A DNA stretch of 64,000 nucleotides from Pseudomonas fragi (GTDB lineage Bacteria; Pseudomonadota; Gammaproteobacteria; Pseudomonadales; Pseudomonadaceae). The stretch covers positions 239,005-303,004 of the forward strand of contig NZ_NQKQ01000002.1 in NCBI RefSeq assembly GCF_002269505.1. The letters run 5' to 3'. This document shows positions 49,650 through 57,454 of this stretch, piece after piece. Both the position numbers and the translations under genes were made by a program. Each line of letters opens with the position of its first letter. Position 1 is the stretch's first letter. The notes under the pieces were generated by a model, which saw only the letters and a list, made by a program, of their open reading frames with translations, was not told the origin of the DNA and made no database searches.

Positions 49650-49678
49650 AGGTTACCCCTCAGGTTTCGAAAGTGCAA
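49650..49678 (-). promoter_or_regulatory. Promoter of leader copy 1
   Basis: Minus strand TTGCAC (49678-49673), 17-base spacer, TAACCT (49655-49650). The same layout with TTGCAC-17-TACCCT occurs in copy 2. The predicted start falls at the 5' hairpin. Confidence 0.65.
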
Positions 49679-49688
49679 CAGCGCCCCC

Positions 49689-50375
49689 TCAAAGCGGCTT
49701 GATCAGCTCAGCCCCTTGGTTTCTTACATTGCCTACCGCTGTGCTCACCGGATACCACTCAAATTTTTCAGTCGGCTGGCAGCATTCCAGAGCCAACTCT
49801 TCAGCTCTTCGTGCATCCAGATCGCTCTCAACCCATTCCCGGGCATGCTCTGGGGCAAGCACCACCGGGCGGCGATCGTGAATATCCACCATTCCCTGAT
49901 CGCTGGCGGCCGTGATAATCACGAAGCCGTCATCTTCATTTGGCTCCAGCCCAGGATGAACCTTGGCCAGCGCGGCAAAGAACATGGGGGCCTGGCTTTT
50001 AAGTCGAATGAAATAGGGCTGTTTCTTCTTGGGATCGTCCGCATCTTTAACCCACTCATACCATCCATCCGCCATCACCAGAGCTCGTCCGTTGGGCCAC
50101 AGTTGCTTGAAAAACTTGCCCGTGGTGACAGTTTCTACCCGGGCGTTGATGGGATCAGGGCGCTTGCCCTTGGCCCAAAAGGGTGCCCAGCCCCAGCGCA
50201 CCGGATCTATTCGTAATCCGTCTGGCACCCCGTGCAGGATGTTGACGCGAGTGCTGGGCGCGATGTTGTAGCGGCCAATGGGCTGGTTGTCATACCCGCT
50301 GACGAGCTTGCGGTCTGATGCCAACACTTCCAGGTAATCAGCGATGCCCTGGGACTGCACAAATCTTCCGCACAT
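49689..50375 (-). CDS. yedK: SOS-associated SRAP peptidase (YedK/HMCES family)
   Basis: A 228-residue protein that covalently caps abasic sites in single-stranded DNA. The start is fixed by the invariant MCGRF, Cys 2 being the DNA-linking residue exposed after Met removal. Also visible are NIAPSTRV (Asn near 38), the active-site Glu region ADGWYEWV and the DIHDRRPVVL motif with the conserved His. It is divergent from umuDC, sharing a region with a LexA box, so it is probably DNA-damage induced. Confidence 0.93.
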   Translation of the reverse strand: MCGRFVQSQGIADYLEVLASDRKLVSGYDNQPIGRYNIAPSTRVNILHGVPDGLRIDPVRWGWAPFWAKGKRPDPINARVETVTTGKFFKQLWPNGRALVMADGWYEWVKDADDPKKKQPYFIRLKSQAPMFFAALAKVHPGLEPNEDDGFVIITAASDQGMVDIHDRRPVVLAPEHAREWVESDLDARRAEELALECCQPTEKFEWYPVSTAVGNVRNQGAELIKPL

Positions 50376-50491
50376 GGTGATCACCTCTGACAAAGACAGT
50401 GCTGCTCTGAGCGTAGCTTCATCGTGCCGGGCGCTCCTCCTGTCAGAAACATCTGTCGGAAATATTGACCGGATGCGTCCTACAACGTTAA

Positions 50492-50507
50492 CTGTATATA
50501 CATACAG
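50492..50507 (+). promoter_or_regulatory. LexA (SOS) box
   Basis: CTGTATATACATACAG, a perfect CTGT-N8-ACAG operator, 19 bases before the umuD start and 116 bases from the yedK start. Confidence 0.93.
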
Positions 50508-50526
50508 TTTATTAAAGGCGTGCGTC

Positions 50527-50955
50527 ATGAGCTTCACACTCTTGGGTCCTCTTGCTGAAGGCGGGGTTCGTTTACCGCTGTGCTCGTTCAAGATTCCAGC
50601 CGGGTTTCCGTCACCGGCTGCGGACCATATCGAGAAAGTCATTTCGCTGGACCAAGTGCTCAACGTGCGTGCGCCCCACGTTTACCTTGCGACTATCGAT
50701 GGCGACAGCATGCAGGGCATCGGCATTTTTTCAGGGGATCTGGCGGTCATCGATCGCTCGATCGAACCCGTTCACGGGCATGTCGTAGTGGCACTGCTAA
50801 ACAATGACCCGATCTGCAAACGTCTGTGTATCCGTGGGAAGGATGTCATCCTCAAGTCTGAAAACAGCAAATACCCGGATCGGCACATCATGGAAGGGGA
50901 CGATCTGTCGATCTGGGGGGTGATTACTCACAGCGTGCGCAGCCATGGTCACTAA
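50527..50955 (+). CDS. umuD: UmuD/RulA-type SOS mutagenesis peptidase
   Basis: A 142-residue LexA-like S24 peptidase. RecA-stimulated self-cleavage would occur at the Ala-Gly in SFKIPAGFPSP (near residue 26), giving UmuD'. The catalytic Ser is in DGDSMQGIGI and Lys in NDPICKRL, the latter preceded by VVALL. It overlaps umuC by 11 bases. A plasmid/ICE-type homologue (RulA) by context. Confidence 0.92.
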   Translation: MSFTLLGPLAEGGVRLPLCSFKIPAGFPSPAADHIEKVISLDQVLNVRAPHVYLATIDGDSMQGIGIFSGDLAVIDRSIEPVHGHVVVALLNNDPICKRLCIRGKDVILKSENSKYPDRHIMEGDDLSIWGVITHSVRSHGH

Positions 50956-52222
50956 GCCCAAACCGGTTTTCGCCCTGATTGACTGCAACAGCTTCTATGC
51001 CAGCTGCGAGCGAGTATTCCGACCTGACCTGGCCAAAGTCCCCATAGTGGTGCTGAGCAACAATGACGGCTGCGTCATTGCCCGCAGTTACGACGCCAAG
51101 CCCTTTGTGAAAATGGGCGAGCCCTATTTCCAGATCAAACAGCGCCTCCAGCAGCAGGGCATCGTCGCGTTCTCATCAAACTATGCGCTGTATGGCGACA
51201 TGAGCGAGCGCGTCATGAGCTTGATCGAGTCCATGGTGCCGGCAGTGGAGGTGTACAGCATCGATGAATCCTTTGCCGACCTGACCGGCATCGCGGATGT
51301 CAGCGCCATGGGTCGGGAGTTGCGCGCCAGAATCCTCAAATGTACCGGCATACCCGTGGGCGTTGGCATTGGCCATACCAAAACCCTGGCCAAACTCGCC
51401 AACCACACTGCCAAACGCCTCCAGGCGCACACCGGCGGTGTGGTGAACCTGTGTGGTGACCATGAGCGCGACTGGGTGCTGCGCAATACGGCCGTGTCTG
51501 AAGTCTGGGGAGTAGGGCGCCGTATGACTGCTCACCTGGAGGGCATGGGCATCAAGACCGCGATGGACCTGGCCAAAGCTGATCCGTGGTCCCTGCGTAA
51601 AAAATTCAGCGTGGTGATCGAGAAAACCGCTCGTGAGTTGTCGGGTACGGCCTGCCTGGAACTGGACGAACCTGACCCGCCAAAGCAGGAAATCTGTTGC
51701 AGCCGGATGTTTGGCAAGCGTCTGACCGAACTGGCACCGATCAAAGAGGCCGTGGCCACCTACATGATGCGTGCCTCGGAAAAGCTGCGGGCGCAAAAAT
51801 CCTACTGCAAGAAAGTCAGAGTCAGCATTCGGACCGGCATGTTTAACCCGGACGAAGCGAAATATGCCAAAGGGGTGATAGTGACCCTGCCATACCCGAC
51901 GGATGATGTGCGACTGCTAACCAAGGCGGCAGTGGATGCGCTGGAACATATATTTCAGCCCGGGTTCAAGTACAGCAAGGCTGAGGTGTTGCTGCTGGAT
52001 CTTCGTCAGCCGGGGGAGTTTTCTGATGACCTGTTTGCGGTCAATCAACCCGCAGAAGCGTCCAGGGTGATGGCGGTGCTGGATCAGATCAACGGGCGCT
52101 GGGGCAGGGGCACGCTGCGTGCCGCCAGTGTGCCGAGTAAACCCGATTGGGGCATGCGGCGGGAGATGATGAGTCAGAGCTATACGACGAGGTTGGATCA
52201 GTTGTGGCGGGTGCAGTGTTAG
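50945..52222 (+). CDS. umuC: UmuC/RulB-type DNA polymerase V catalytic subunit
   Basis: A 425-residue Y-family translesion polymerase. Motifs: FALIDCNSFYASCERVF (catalytic Asp), SNNDGCVIARSYDAK, YSIDESFADL (catalytic Asp-Glu) and GVGIGHTKTLAKLAN, with the C-terminal little-finger domain and the UmuC-specific tail RRE-MMSQSYTTRLDQL. The length is normal. In many Pseudomonas mobile elements rulB is interrupted by insertions; here it is intact. Confidence 0.95.
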   Translation: MVTKPKPVFALIDCNSFYASCERVFRPDLAKVPIVVLSNNDGCVIARSYDAKPFVKMGEPYFQIKQRLQQQGIVAFSSNYALYGDMSERVMSLIESMVPAVEVYSIDESFADLTGIADVSAMGRELRARILKCTGIPVGVGIGHTKTLAKLANHTAKRLQAHTGGVVNLCGDHERDWVLRNTAVSEVWGVGRRMTAHLEGMGIKTAMDLAKADPWSLRKKFSVVIEKTARELSGTACLELDEPDPPKQEICCSRMFGKRLTELAPIKEAVATYMMRASEKLRAQKSYCKKVRVSIRTGMFNPDEAKYAKGVIVTLPYPTDDVRLLTKAAVDALEHIFQPGFKYSKAEVLLLDLRQPGEFSDDLFAVNQPAEASRVMAVLDQINGRWGRGTLRAASVPSKPDWGMRREMMSQSYTTRLDQLWRVQC

Positions 52223-52654
52223 TCAGCTTGTATGGGTAAAAAACGGATAGCTACTGTAAATGGTGTATGGCAGCTATCGGCCGATTCTGTTGAAAAAGTA
52301 GATATTTCCCGATTACCCGCATATTGGCTGCTGAAAAAGCATTTCTTGCGTGCCGCTACGTTAAATCCGGGCACGGAATTCCTCTGCTAACAGTAAAAAT
52401 TTCAATCTCAAACGCGCACTTTTCTGCCGAGAAAACCATTGTCGACTTTTGCAGCTGAATTAGCCGATAGCTGCTTAAGTACGTGAATTCCAGCGCACTG
52501 ATTTATCTTTGCTTGCAGTGGGGGGCCTTGTCGCCGCCCATTGGACTGGGGCGGTGCGTATTACGTGCCGCCCCGCATGGTGGTGCAGTTCAGTGACCAC
52601 TGATGTTGAGCATCATAAATGTCTGGCCATTACTAAAGATTTCCTTATGACTCA
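52223..52654. other. Intergenic region with dispersed repeats
   Basis: No gene. It contains GGCAGCTATCGGCC at 52269-52282 and an inverted copy at 52462-52474, plus CTGTTGAAAAAGTAG, which resembles an IS end. Confidence 0.55.
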
Positions 52655-52936
52655 TCAGCATTCCCCCCCCATCTGCTGAAGTCCCAAAGTCACATCATCA
52701 ATAATCGCTTTCGCCATCTCGCTAAGGTAATGCGACGCCCATCTCATTGCGTCGTTACCATCATCCACAGCTCCCAGGAACGATAGCGTGTTTACGCAAT
52801 TCAAAAGCAGAGAAGCATGCTGCAACGCTTCTTCGGCAGAAACACCGGCATTGACACTGAACAGACGTTGATACTGAGCGTTGTACTTGCCGAACGAAGC
52901 TCCGCCTACCGTATGGATTACTGGTGACGAGTTCAT
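52655..52936 (-). CDS. DUF3077 protein, copy 2
   Basis: A 93-residue paralogue of 48965-49249, starting MNSSPVIHTVGGASFGKYN. Nearly all core residues are shared (RLFSVNAGVSAEEALQHAS, LLLNCVNTLSFLGAVDDG); the last few residues differ. The start overlaps the stop of the 48-codon ORF upstream (ATGA). Confidence 0.85.
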   Translation of the reverse strand: MNSSPVIHTVGGASFGKYNAQYQRLFSVNAGVSAEEALQHASLLLNCVNTLSFLGAVDDGNDAMRWASHYLSEMAKAIIDDVTLGLQQMGGEC

Positions 52937-53079
52937 AGCTCACCCCCTTTTGTAACGAAGGCGCCAGTGTTGGGCATATGGTTGTTGTAGCAAGCGATAC
53001 ACGCTGTGGGGCTGTCGCAGGAGGGCTGACTTACTTGATAAAAAGTTTTGCAAATTTCAAACAGATTGAGAGTGTGCAT
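52933..53079 (-). CDS. Hidden 48-codon ORF upstream of DUF3077, copy 2
   Basis: Starts MHTLNLFEICKTFYQ, ends TKGGEL. AGGAG lies 9 bases before ATG 53079, and the stop overlaps the DUF3077 start. Four Cys, two as CIACY. Counterpart of 49246-49404. Confidence 0.5.
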   Translation of the reverse strand: MHTLNLFEICKTFYQVSQPSCDSPTACIACYNNHMPNTGAFVTKGGEL

Positions 53080-53320
53080 CTGGCAAATCTCCTATTGGTG
53101 AGGAGCTGCCACGAACCGCCGTCAAACGATTTAAGGTGGCAGCTGTGCGCAGGTTGACGGACCGGGACAATAGGAACCCGGCAGACCCGAAGGTCTCCCA
53201 CGCACAGCCGCCATAAAACGGATATGCGGACGCAAAAAAAGCGCCTGCAATCTTTATGGGGGCGCCTGTGCGCCTATTGTTTACCGGGCCGTCAAACCCG
53301 TTCGCTGATTTTGCAGCGAC
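53080..53320 (-). ncRNA. Structured leader RNA, copy 2
   Basis: Same architecture as 49405-49643. A' is at 53295-53289 (TTGACGG) and 53279-53273 (CAATAGG); the terminator at 53266-53234; B at 53175-53168 (TCCTATTG) and 53160-53154 (CCGTCAA); A at 53126-53119 (TTTGACGG) and 53097-53090 (CAATAGGA, part of the Shine-Dalgarno). Relative to copy 1, both segments changed in all three places, keeping the pairing. The GGGAGACC-TTCG-GGTCT hairpin and the outer stem are nearly identical in both. Confidence 0.7.
53234..53266 (-). terminator. Terminator inside leader copy 2
   Basis: Minus strand: GGCGCC / GGCGC stem followed by T7, same place as in copy 1. Confidence 0.65.
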
Positions 53321-53326
53321 GGCAAA

Positions 53327-53355
53327 AGGGTAACGCCAGGGTATAAAAAGTGCAA
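53327..53355 (-). promoter_or_regulatory. Promoter of leader copy 2
   Basis: Minus strand TTGCAC (53355-53350), 17-base spacer, TACCCT (53332-53327). Confidence 0.65.
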
Positions 53356-53414
53356 CAGAGGTCAGCTTCTGAGGCTACATAACTTGAGCAGGGCAATGTA
53401 GGGGTGCCTGCTTT

Positions 53415-54023
53415 ATGCTGAATGCCATTGCAGAGAAGGCGTGTCGTGTTGAAACCCGAGGGCTTAGAGTGAAATTGACTCCTGAACGCTTGGTCACGAT
53501 AGCGATGACCAATCCGATTAACGCGCAGATTGTAGAGCGGCTACCATCGCTTGGGCTAAGCCAATGCATGCTGACAGCAGGCTGTCTGTTCCAGGCCGTG
53601 TGGAATCACCACTCGAATCTGCCACCGGAATCAGGCGTAAAGGACTACGACATTTTTTACTTTGACTCGGATCTGTCCTGGGAGGCCGAGAACGACGTTA
53701 TTCTCCTTACCCAGCAGCTTTTCCAGGATCTGGACGCAAAGGTCGATATCAAGAATCAGGCTCGTGTCCATCTCTGGTACGGCGAACGATTCGGCAGGGC
53801 TTATCCTCAACTTGAGTCGGCCAAGGACGGGATTGACCGGTATCTTGTTGCGGCTACCTGCATTGGCCTGGACCCTGGCACGGGTGAGGTGTATGCGCCT
53901 TATGGGTTAGATGATGTCGCACAGGGTTATCTGCGGCCCAACGCCAAAAACCTATTGCCTGACTTGTTCCATCAAAAGGCTACAAGCTATCAATCGCGCT
54001 GGCCGTGGTTACGGATCGTTTAG
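53415..54023 (+). CDS. Nucleotidyltransferase-family protein (PF06042 type)
   Basis: A 202-residue protein. The nucleotidyltransferase core is recognisable: an ALTAGCLFQAVWNHHS-like helix, the metal-binding pair in KDYDIFYFDSDLSWE, and VDIKNQARVHLWYGERFG, followed by CIGLDPGTGEVYAPYGLDDV. Relatives are often unlinked accessory genes of unknown target. The start is uncertain; ATG 53415 has no strong ribosome binding site and the conserved part starts near residue 40. Divergent from the second leader RNA. Confidence 0.78.
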   Translation: MLNAIAEKACRVETRGLRVKLTPERLVTIAMTNPINAQIVERLPSLGLSQCMLTAGCLFQAVWNHHSNLPPESGVKDYDIFYFDSDLSWEAENDVILLTQQLFQDLDAKVDIKNQARVHLWYGERFGRAYPQLESAKDGIDRYLVAATCIGLDPGTGEVYAPYGLDDVAQGYLRPNAKNLLPDLFHQKATSYQSRWPWLRIV

Positions 54024-54138
54024 TCCAGAACATAAGGCTAGGTGGGTTCGGCCCACTGTTTGACGCCCATGGTTGGTCCACCTGACGGCTAAATTGGGCT
54101 ACAGTCTGCCTACACACAGCTCGAGGAGGCTCAGTTCA

Positions 54139-54309
54139 ATGGCAACCATCAGCCTTGAGGCCAAGAAAGCCTACGCGGTCAAAACGCGCCAATCAAACTA
54201 CGCGGCCAGCCTTCGTCTTGAAGGGTTCAAAGTGACTATTGCAGACACCGAACGCAAGCTGCCTTCGCGTGAAGACGTACTGAAATTTTTTGCCAAGATA
54301 CGGGCGTAA
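54139..54309 (+). CDS. yhfG: YhfG-type antitoxin of the Fic pair
   Basis: A 56-residue protein with AGGAGG upstream of ATG 54139. It resembles YhfG, the small partner of Fic AMP-transferases: KTRQSNYAASLRLEGFKV followed by a charged helix. The segment SLRLEG fits the inhibitory motif (S/T)xxxE(G/N) whose Glu blocks the gamma-phosphate site of Fic. Its stop overlaps the fic start (TAATG). Confidence 0.75.
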   Translation: MATISLEAKKAYAVKTRQSNYAASLRLEGFKVTIADTERKLPSREDVLKFFAKIRA

Positions 54310-54881
54310 TGTCAGATAAATACGGAGTCGGCCAAGATTCCTATTGTTATCCTGGCTAGACAGTTCTTCGTAACAAGCTCGATATTCGAGATGACTCAAC
54401 ACTAAGCGATGCTGAGCAGCAGCTCTCGGCCGTAGCTGCTGTAACCATCGAGTTCAGCCCCCCACCTTATAACTTGGCTTCCCTTCAAAAAATCTACCGT
54501 ACTCTGTTTTCCGATCTTTATGACTGGGCCGGGGAGCTTCGGACAGTCGGCAGTTCGAAGCAAGACACGCGCTCCTGTCAGCCGGATTACATGGAGAAGG
54601 AAGCTGGCAAGATTTTTAAGGGCATGAGTCGCTCAGACCTCATCGTCGCAGCTGCGGACGTATACTCAGACCTCAATGTGGTTCACCCGTTTCGTGAAGG
54701 TAATGGCCGCACACAGCGCATCCTTTTTGAACATCTTGTGATGAACGCAGGTTTTGAAATCAGTTGGTGGGGTGTCGAAAATGACGAGTGGCTTTACGCA
54801 AATATTGCTGCTTACAACTGTATTCTTGAACCGTTGCAACAAGTGTTTAATAGATGTATTGGCCAGCAGATTCTGGCGTAA
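54309..54881 (+). pseudogene. fic: fic AMP-transferase with an in-frame amber codon
   Basis: A Fic-domain protein that would transfer AMP to Tyr/Thr of target proteins. Frame from ATG 54309: MSDKYGVGQDSYCYPG, then TAG (54357-54359), then TVLRNKLDIRDDSTLSDAEQQ and the complete catalytic domain with HPFREGNGRTQR. No base is inserted or deleted; only one codon is changed (relatives have a small residue there, so a single substitution is likely). Downstream in-frame ATGs could restart after the first 55 codons but would lose the N-terminal helices. Read as a recent inactivation unless amber is suppressed. Confidence 0.8.
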
Positions 54882-55184
54882 GTCGGTGAATTGACTGTGT
54901 GTATTTCAAGTTGCCAAGTTAGTCACTTTTAGTCTTCATGCGCCTTAAAACTGTTTCGCATCCTTGACGGCTACCTGCTGTAATGGATTTGGGGGCATTG
55001 AGAGTTCGCAATACAGCTTCTTTTAAGCCTTTGAAGCCCGATAAACGAGCGGGATGGGAGACTCCAACGCCACAGAAAAACACCACGCGCCCTACCTCGT
55101 GCATTGCACAATGCCTTTCAGAAATATTAGAGTCTTTTTTGACAGACTACGGAATCAACTAGCCTCTTTACGCGTTCGCTTACA
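54882..55184. other. Intergenic region after fic
   Basis: A minus-strand frame at 54919-55104 (FFCGVGVSHPARLSGFKG...) resembles a stretch often mis-annotated as protein in Pseudomonas genomes and probably marks another dispersed repeat. I see no gene. Confidence 0.45.
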
Positions 55185-56240
55185 TTACATTTGACGCGTG
55201 TGCGCTTGAAAAAACTCGGACATCAGATCAGTGGCCGCTCCCTGTCCAAACAGATGGCCCGCATCTTTTTGTCCTGGGCCCAATATTTCGTCGTGACGTA
55301 TCGATTGACCAGTGTATCTCAGCGTACCTTCCAGGACCTCTACGGCGCTATGGTAGCCCAGTCCAACCAGAAAGGCGCTGGCACCTGCTGCACGGGCTAG
55401 CTGTTGTTCCTGCTGGTGCGATGTTAGAAACTGGTATTCGAGTTGATTTCCGCGCAGCATGTCCCAGACTTGTAAAATTTCAGCCGGAGACCCGGACATA
55501 TGCCCCACCAAAGGTTCTACCGTATCGGCCACGCGATTAAAATCAATATACGCGACATCCCAGCGTGAGGTTGAAATGCGATCCTCAATCGGTACGCCAA
55601 GTGCCTTGTCAGCCTCTTCACCCAGATTGTGTATTCCAGTGCGGTCAATGTGCTTGGCCGATGGTCGGCTTCTTTCGGTTTTCTTGTCTGGACCGACAGC
55701 AGTAGATCCTCCTTCCTGTTGTACGCGTCTGCTTGATTCTTCTGTCGGCGGAATAAGGCCGGCAACTGCAAGTGCACCTCGAAGGCTTTCGCGCAGTCGT
55801 GCGGATGCCTTCTCAGTACGATCAGTCCCAGTGGTAGCCCCTGTCGCCGCATACAATGCGCCAATATCACCCATCATCGCGATGACAACCGCTCTGTCGT
55901 AACCCGATGCATAATCAGGGCATTCATCAACCCGTTTGAGTGTTTGAAGCAAATCATTGGGTGTTTGGCCGGTTATTAATCCCTCTGAGCTAAACAGGCG
56001 TGCGCCCAAGGCATATTGATCGACATCTTCTAAAGATCCGTAGGTTTGATGAAGCTTACTGGCTGCTTGGCTGAGTTCGTTTTTTAATGTCTCACCAGGT
56101 TGGTACAGCGCTTGTCTGGCTGAAATGGTTTGTATAAGCGCAAGTTGGCGGGTATCACCACTAACTTCGGAACGCATTGAGGGGGCAATGTGCGCTTTAT
56201 AGGGGGCGGTTGTACTGATGTGAATATCGTTCATAGTCAT
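55185..56240 (-). CDS. Unrecognised 351-residue accessory protein
   Basis: No family recognised. There is no signal peptide or TM. The N-terminus is Ser/Thr-rich and amphipathic (NDIHISTTAPYKAHIAPSMRS). A helical region at about 30-160 contains GYDRAVVIAMMGDIGALYAATGATTG. A charged Ser/Arg/Lys linker (180-205) leads to a C-terminal domain with LTSHQQEQQLARAAGASAFLVGLGYHSAVEVLEG. The layout of a polar N-terminus, AT-rich upstream DNA and solitary gene is like secreted effectors, but I found no good hrp box. Start ATG 56240; GTG 56243 and ATG 56234 are alternatives. Confidence 0.6.
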   Translation of the reverse strand: MTMNDIHISTTAPYKAHIAPSMRSEVSGDTRQLALIQTISARQALYQPGETLKNELSQAASKLHQTYGSLEDVDQYALGARLFSSEGLITGQTPNDLLQTLKRVDECPDYASGYDRAVVIAMMGDIGALYAATGATTGTDRTEKASARLRESLRGALAVAGLIPPTEESSRRVQQEGGSTAVGPDKKTERSRPSAKHIDRTGIHNLGEEADKALGVPIEDRISTSRWDVAYIDFNRVADTVEPLVGHMSGSPAEILQVWDMLRGNQLEYQFLTSHQQEQQLARAAGASAFLVGLGYHSAVEVLEGTLRYTGQSIRHDEILGPGQKDAGHLFGQGAATDLMSEFFQAHTRQM

Positions 56241-56475
56241 CACTTTAAAATTAAGTATCTAAATATAATTAACCCTAGGGATGGTCTGAAGTGGCTATAT
56301 ATTTCTGGCTGACTTCAGGCCATTCCTGGGAAAGAGATTATGCCTATATGATTTAACCCGACAAACATGAGAAATATTACAAAAAATCGCTTATTTTTTT
56401 GAAATCGGTGCTAAAGAGGGTCTGCACCCAACTTGGGTGATCCTGTTTAAGCTAGTGGGCTGTTCTCGAAATAAT

Positions 56476-57365
56476 TTACCCATTAGCCTGTAAGGCCATT
56501 GCTTCTCGAGCTCGCTGTATCTTGTTCAAGGTATCCTCTCCCTTTGCATTCCAGACATAGCGAGTCGGCTGCGCATTGCGCAGGGCCATGAACGCAATCA
56601 GTGGAAATCGTTATTCGAAAAGCTGTCGTTCTTGCGCTCAGTTTTGTCCCACACCGGCACATGCGGTTCGATGTCATTTTTCTCCACCATCCAGGCCAGC
56701 ATCGGCGCGGTACCGTAAGCGGTGTCGCCAATGAGGCGCTCTGGCTTGATGCCGAACTGCGCTTCGACCCGATCGATCATCGTCTTGGTGCTCTCGACTT
56801 CTTCGGTTCGATGAGCCGGTGTGGGTTCCACATCCATGATCACGCCGTGTTCGGTATCAATCAGAACATTCGTGGAGTAAGCGTAGAAAGCTGGGCCGCC
56901 TGGAGCAGCGGTCCAGCGGGCTTGGGGATCAGTCAGCGATAGGCGCTTCGGTAGCGTTTCGGCCAAAGCCTCTTCATCGAGGCCTTCAAGGTACTCACGC
57001 ACGGCGCGAGTGCTCAGGGCCAGATCGCTCCAGTTGACCTGTTCATCACCCGGTACGCCGCGCTCCCGACACGCATCCGCTTTGATGCTGCTGGCGTCCA
57101 CGGCAAATCCTTCTCCTTTAACCAGCCCTGCGTCCATGCAGCGACGCAGCACTTCATTGAACAACCCGCGAAACAGATCACTGTCCCGAAAACAGCCGTG
57201 TCGATTTTTGGAAAAGGTCGAGTGGTTGGGGACTTCATCTTCAAGACTCAACCGGCAGAACCAGCGATACGCCAGGTTCAAATGGGCCTATTCGCACAAC
57301 CGTCGTTCGGAGCGGATGCCATAGCAGTAGCTGACGATCAGCGTGCTTCCCTGCTGGCCAATGCA
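56476..57365 (-). pseudogene. Degenerate IS1182-like transposase
   Basis: A transposase remnant. The N-terminal part (IVSYCYGIRSERRLCE) is cut off at the front and followed by an in-frame TAG at 57290-57288, then LNLAYRWFCRLSLEDEVPNHSTFSKNRHG and the long core with FAVDASSIKADA and ERLIGDTAYGTAP. The frame ends at FSNNDFH. A separate C-terminal piece in another frame (ALRNAQPTRYVWNAKGEDTL, stop 56476) follows after an apparent internal deletion. It cannot make an active enzyme. Confidence 0.8.
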
Positions 57366-57454
57366 GAGATTTTGCCGCAGGCCAGACAGGGGAGCTAATT
57401 TTTCAACACAATCGGCCAAAAGCGGTCACTCCGCACCCACACTTTCGCTTTGCG

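Noticed and set aside
49250..49678. Reading DUF3077 copy 1 as a 237-residue protein
   Set aside because: The added N-terminal part is the structured leader read through its promoter-terminator region. The copy-2 gene has no such extension, and the ATGA overlap fixes the true start.
49405..53320. A CRISPR array or retron in the repeated leader DNA
   Set aside because: There is no regular repeat-spacer series and no reverse transcriptase or cas gene nearby. The two copies are better explained as one structured RNA present twice.
54919..55104. 61-codon minus frame after fic
   Set aside because: It resembles a stretch often mis-annotated in Pseudomonas repeats and has no start signal.
56244..56480. 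A hrp box upstream of the 351-residue protein
   Set aside because: The best candidate (GAAGTC-N16-CCACTTC near 56290-56320) matches the GGAACC...CCACNNA consensus poorly.
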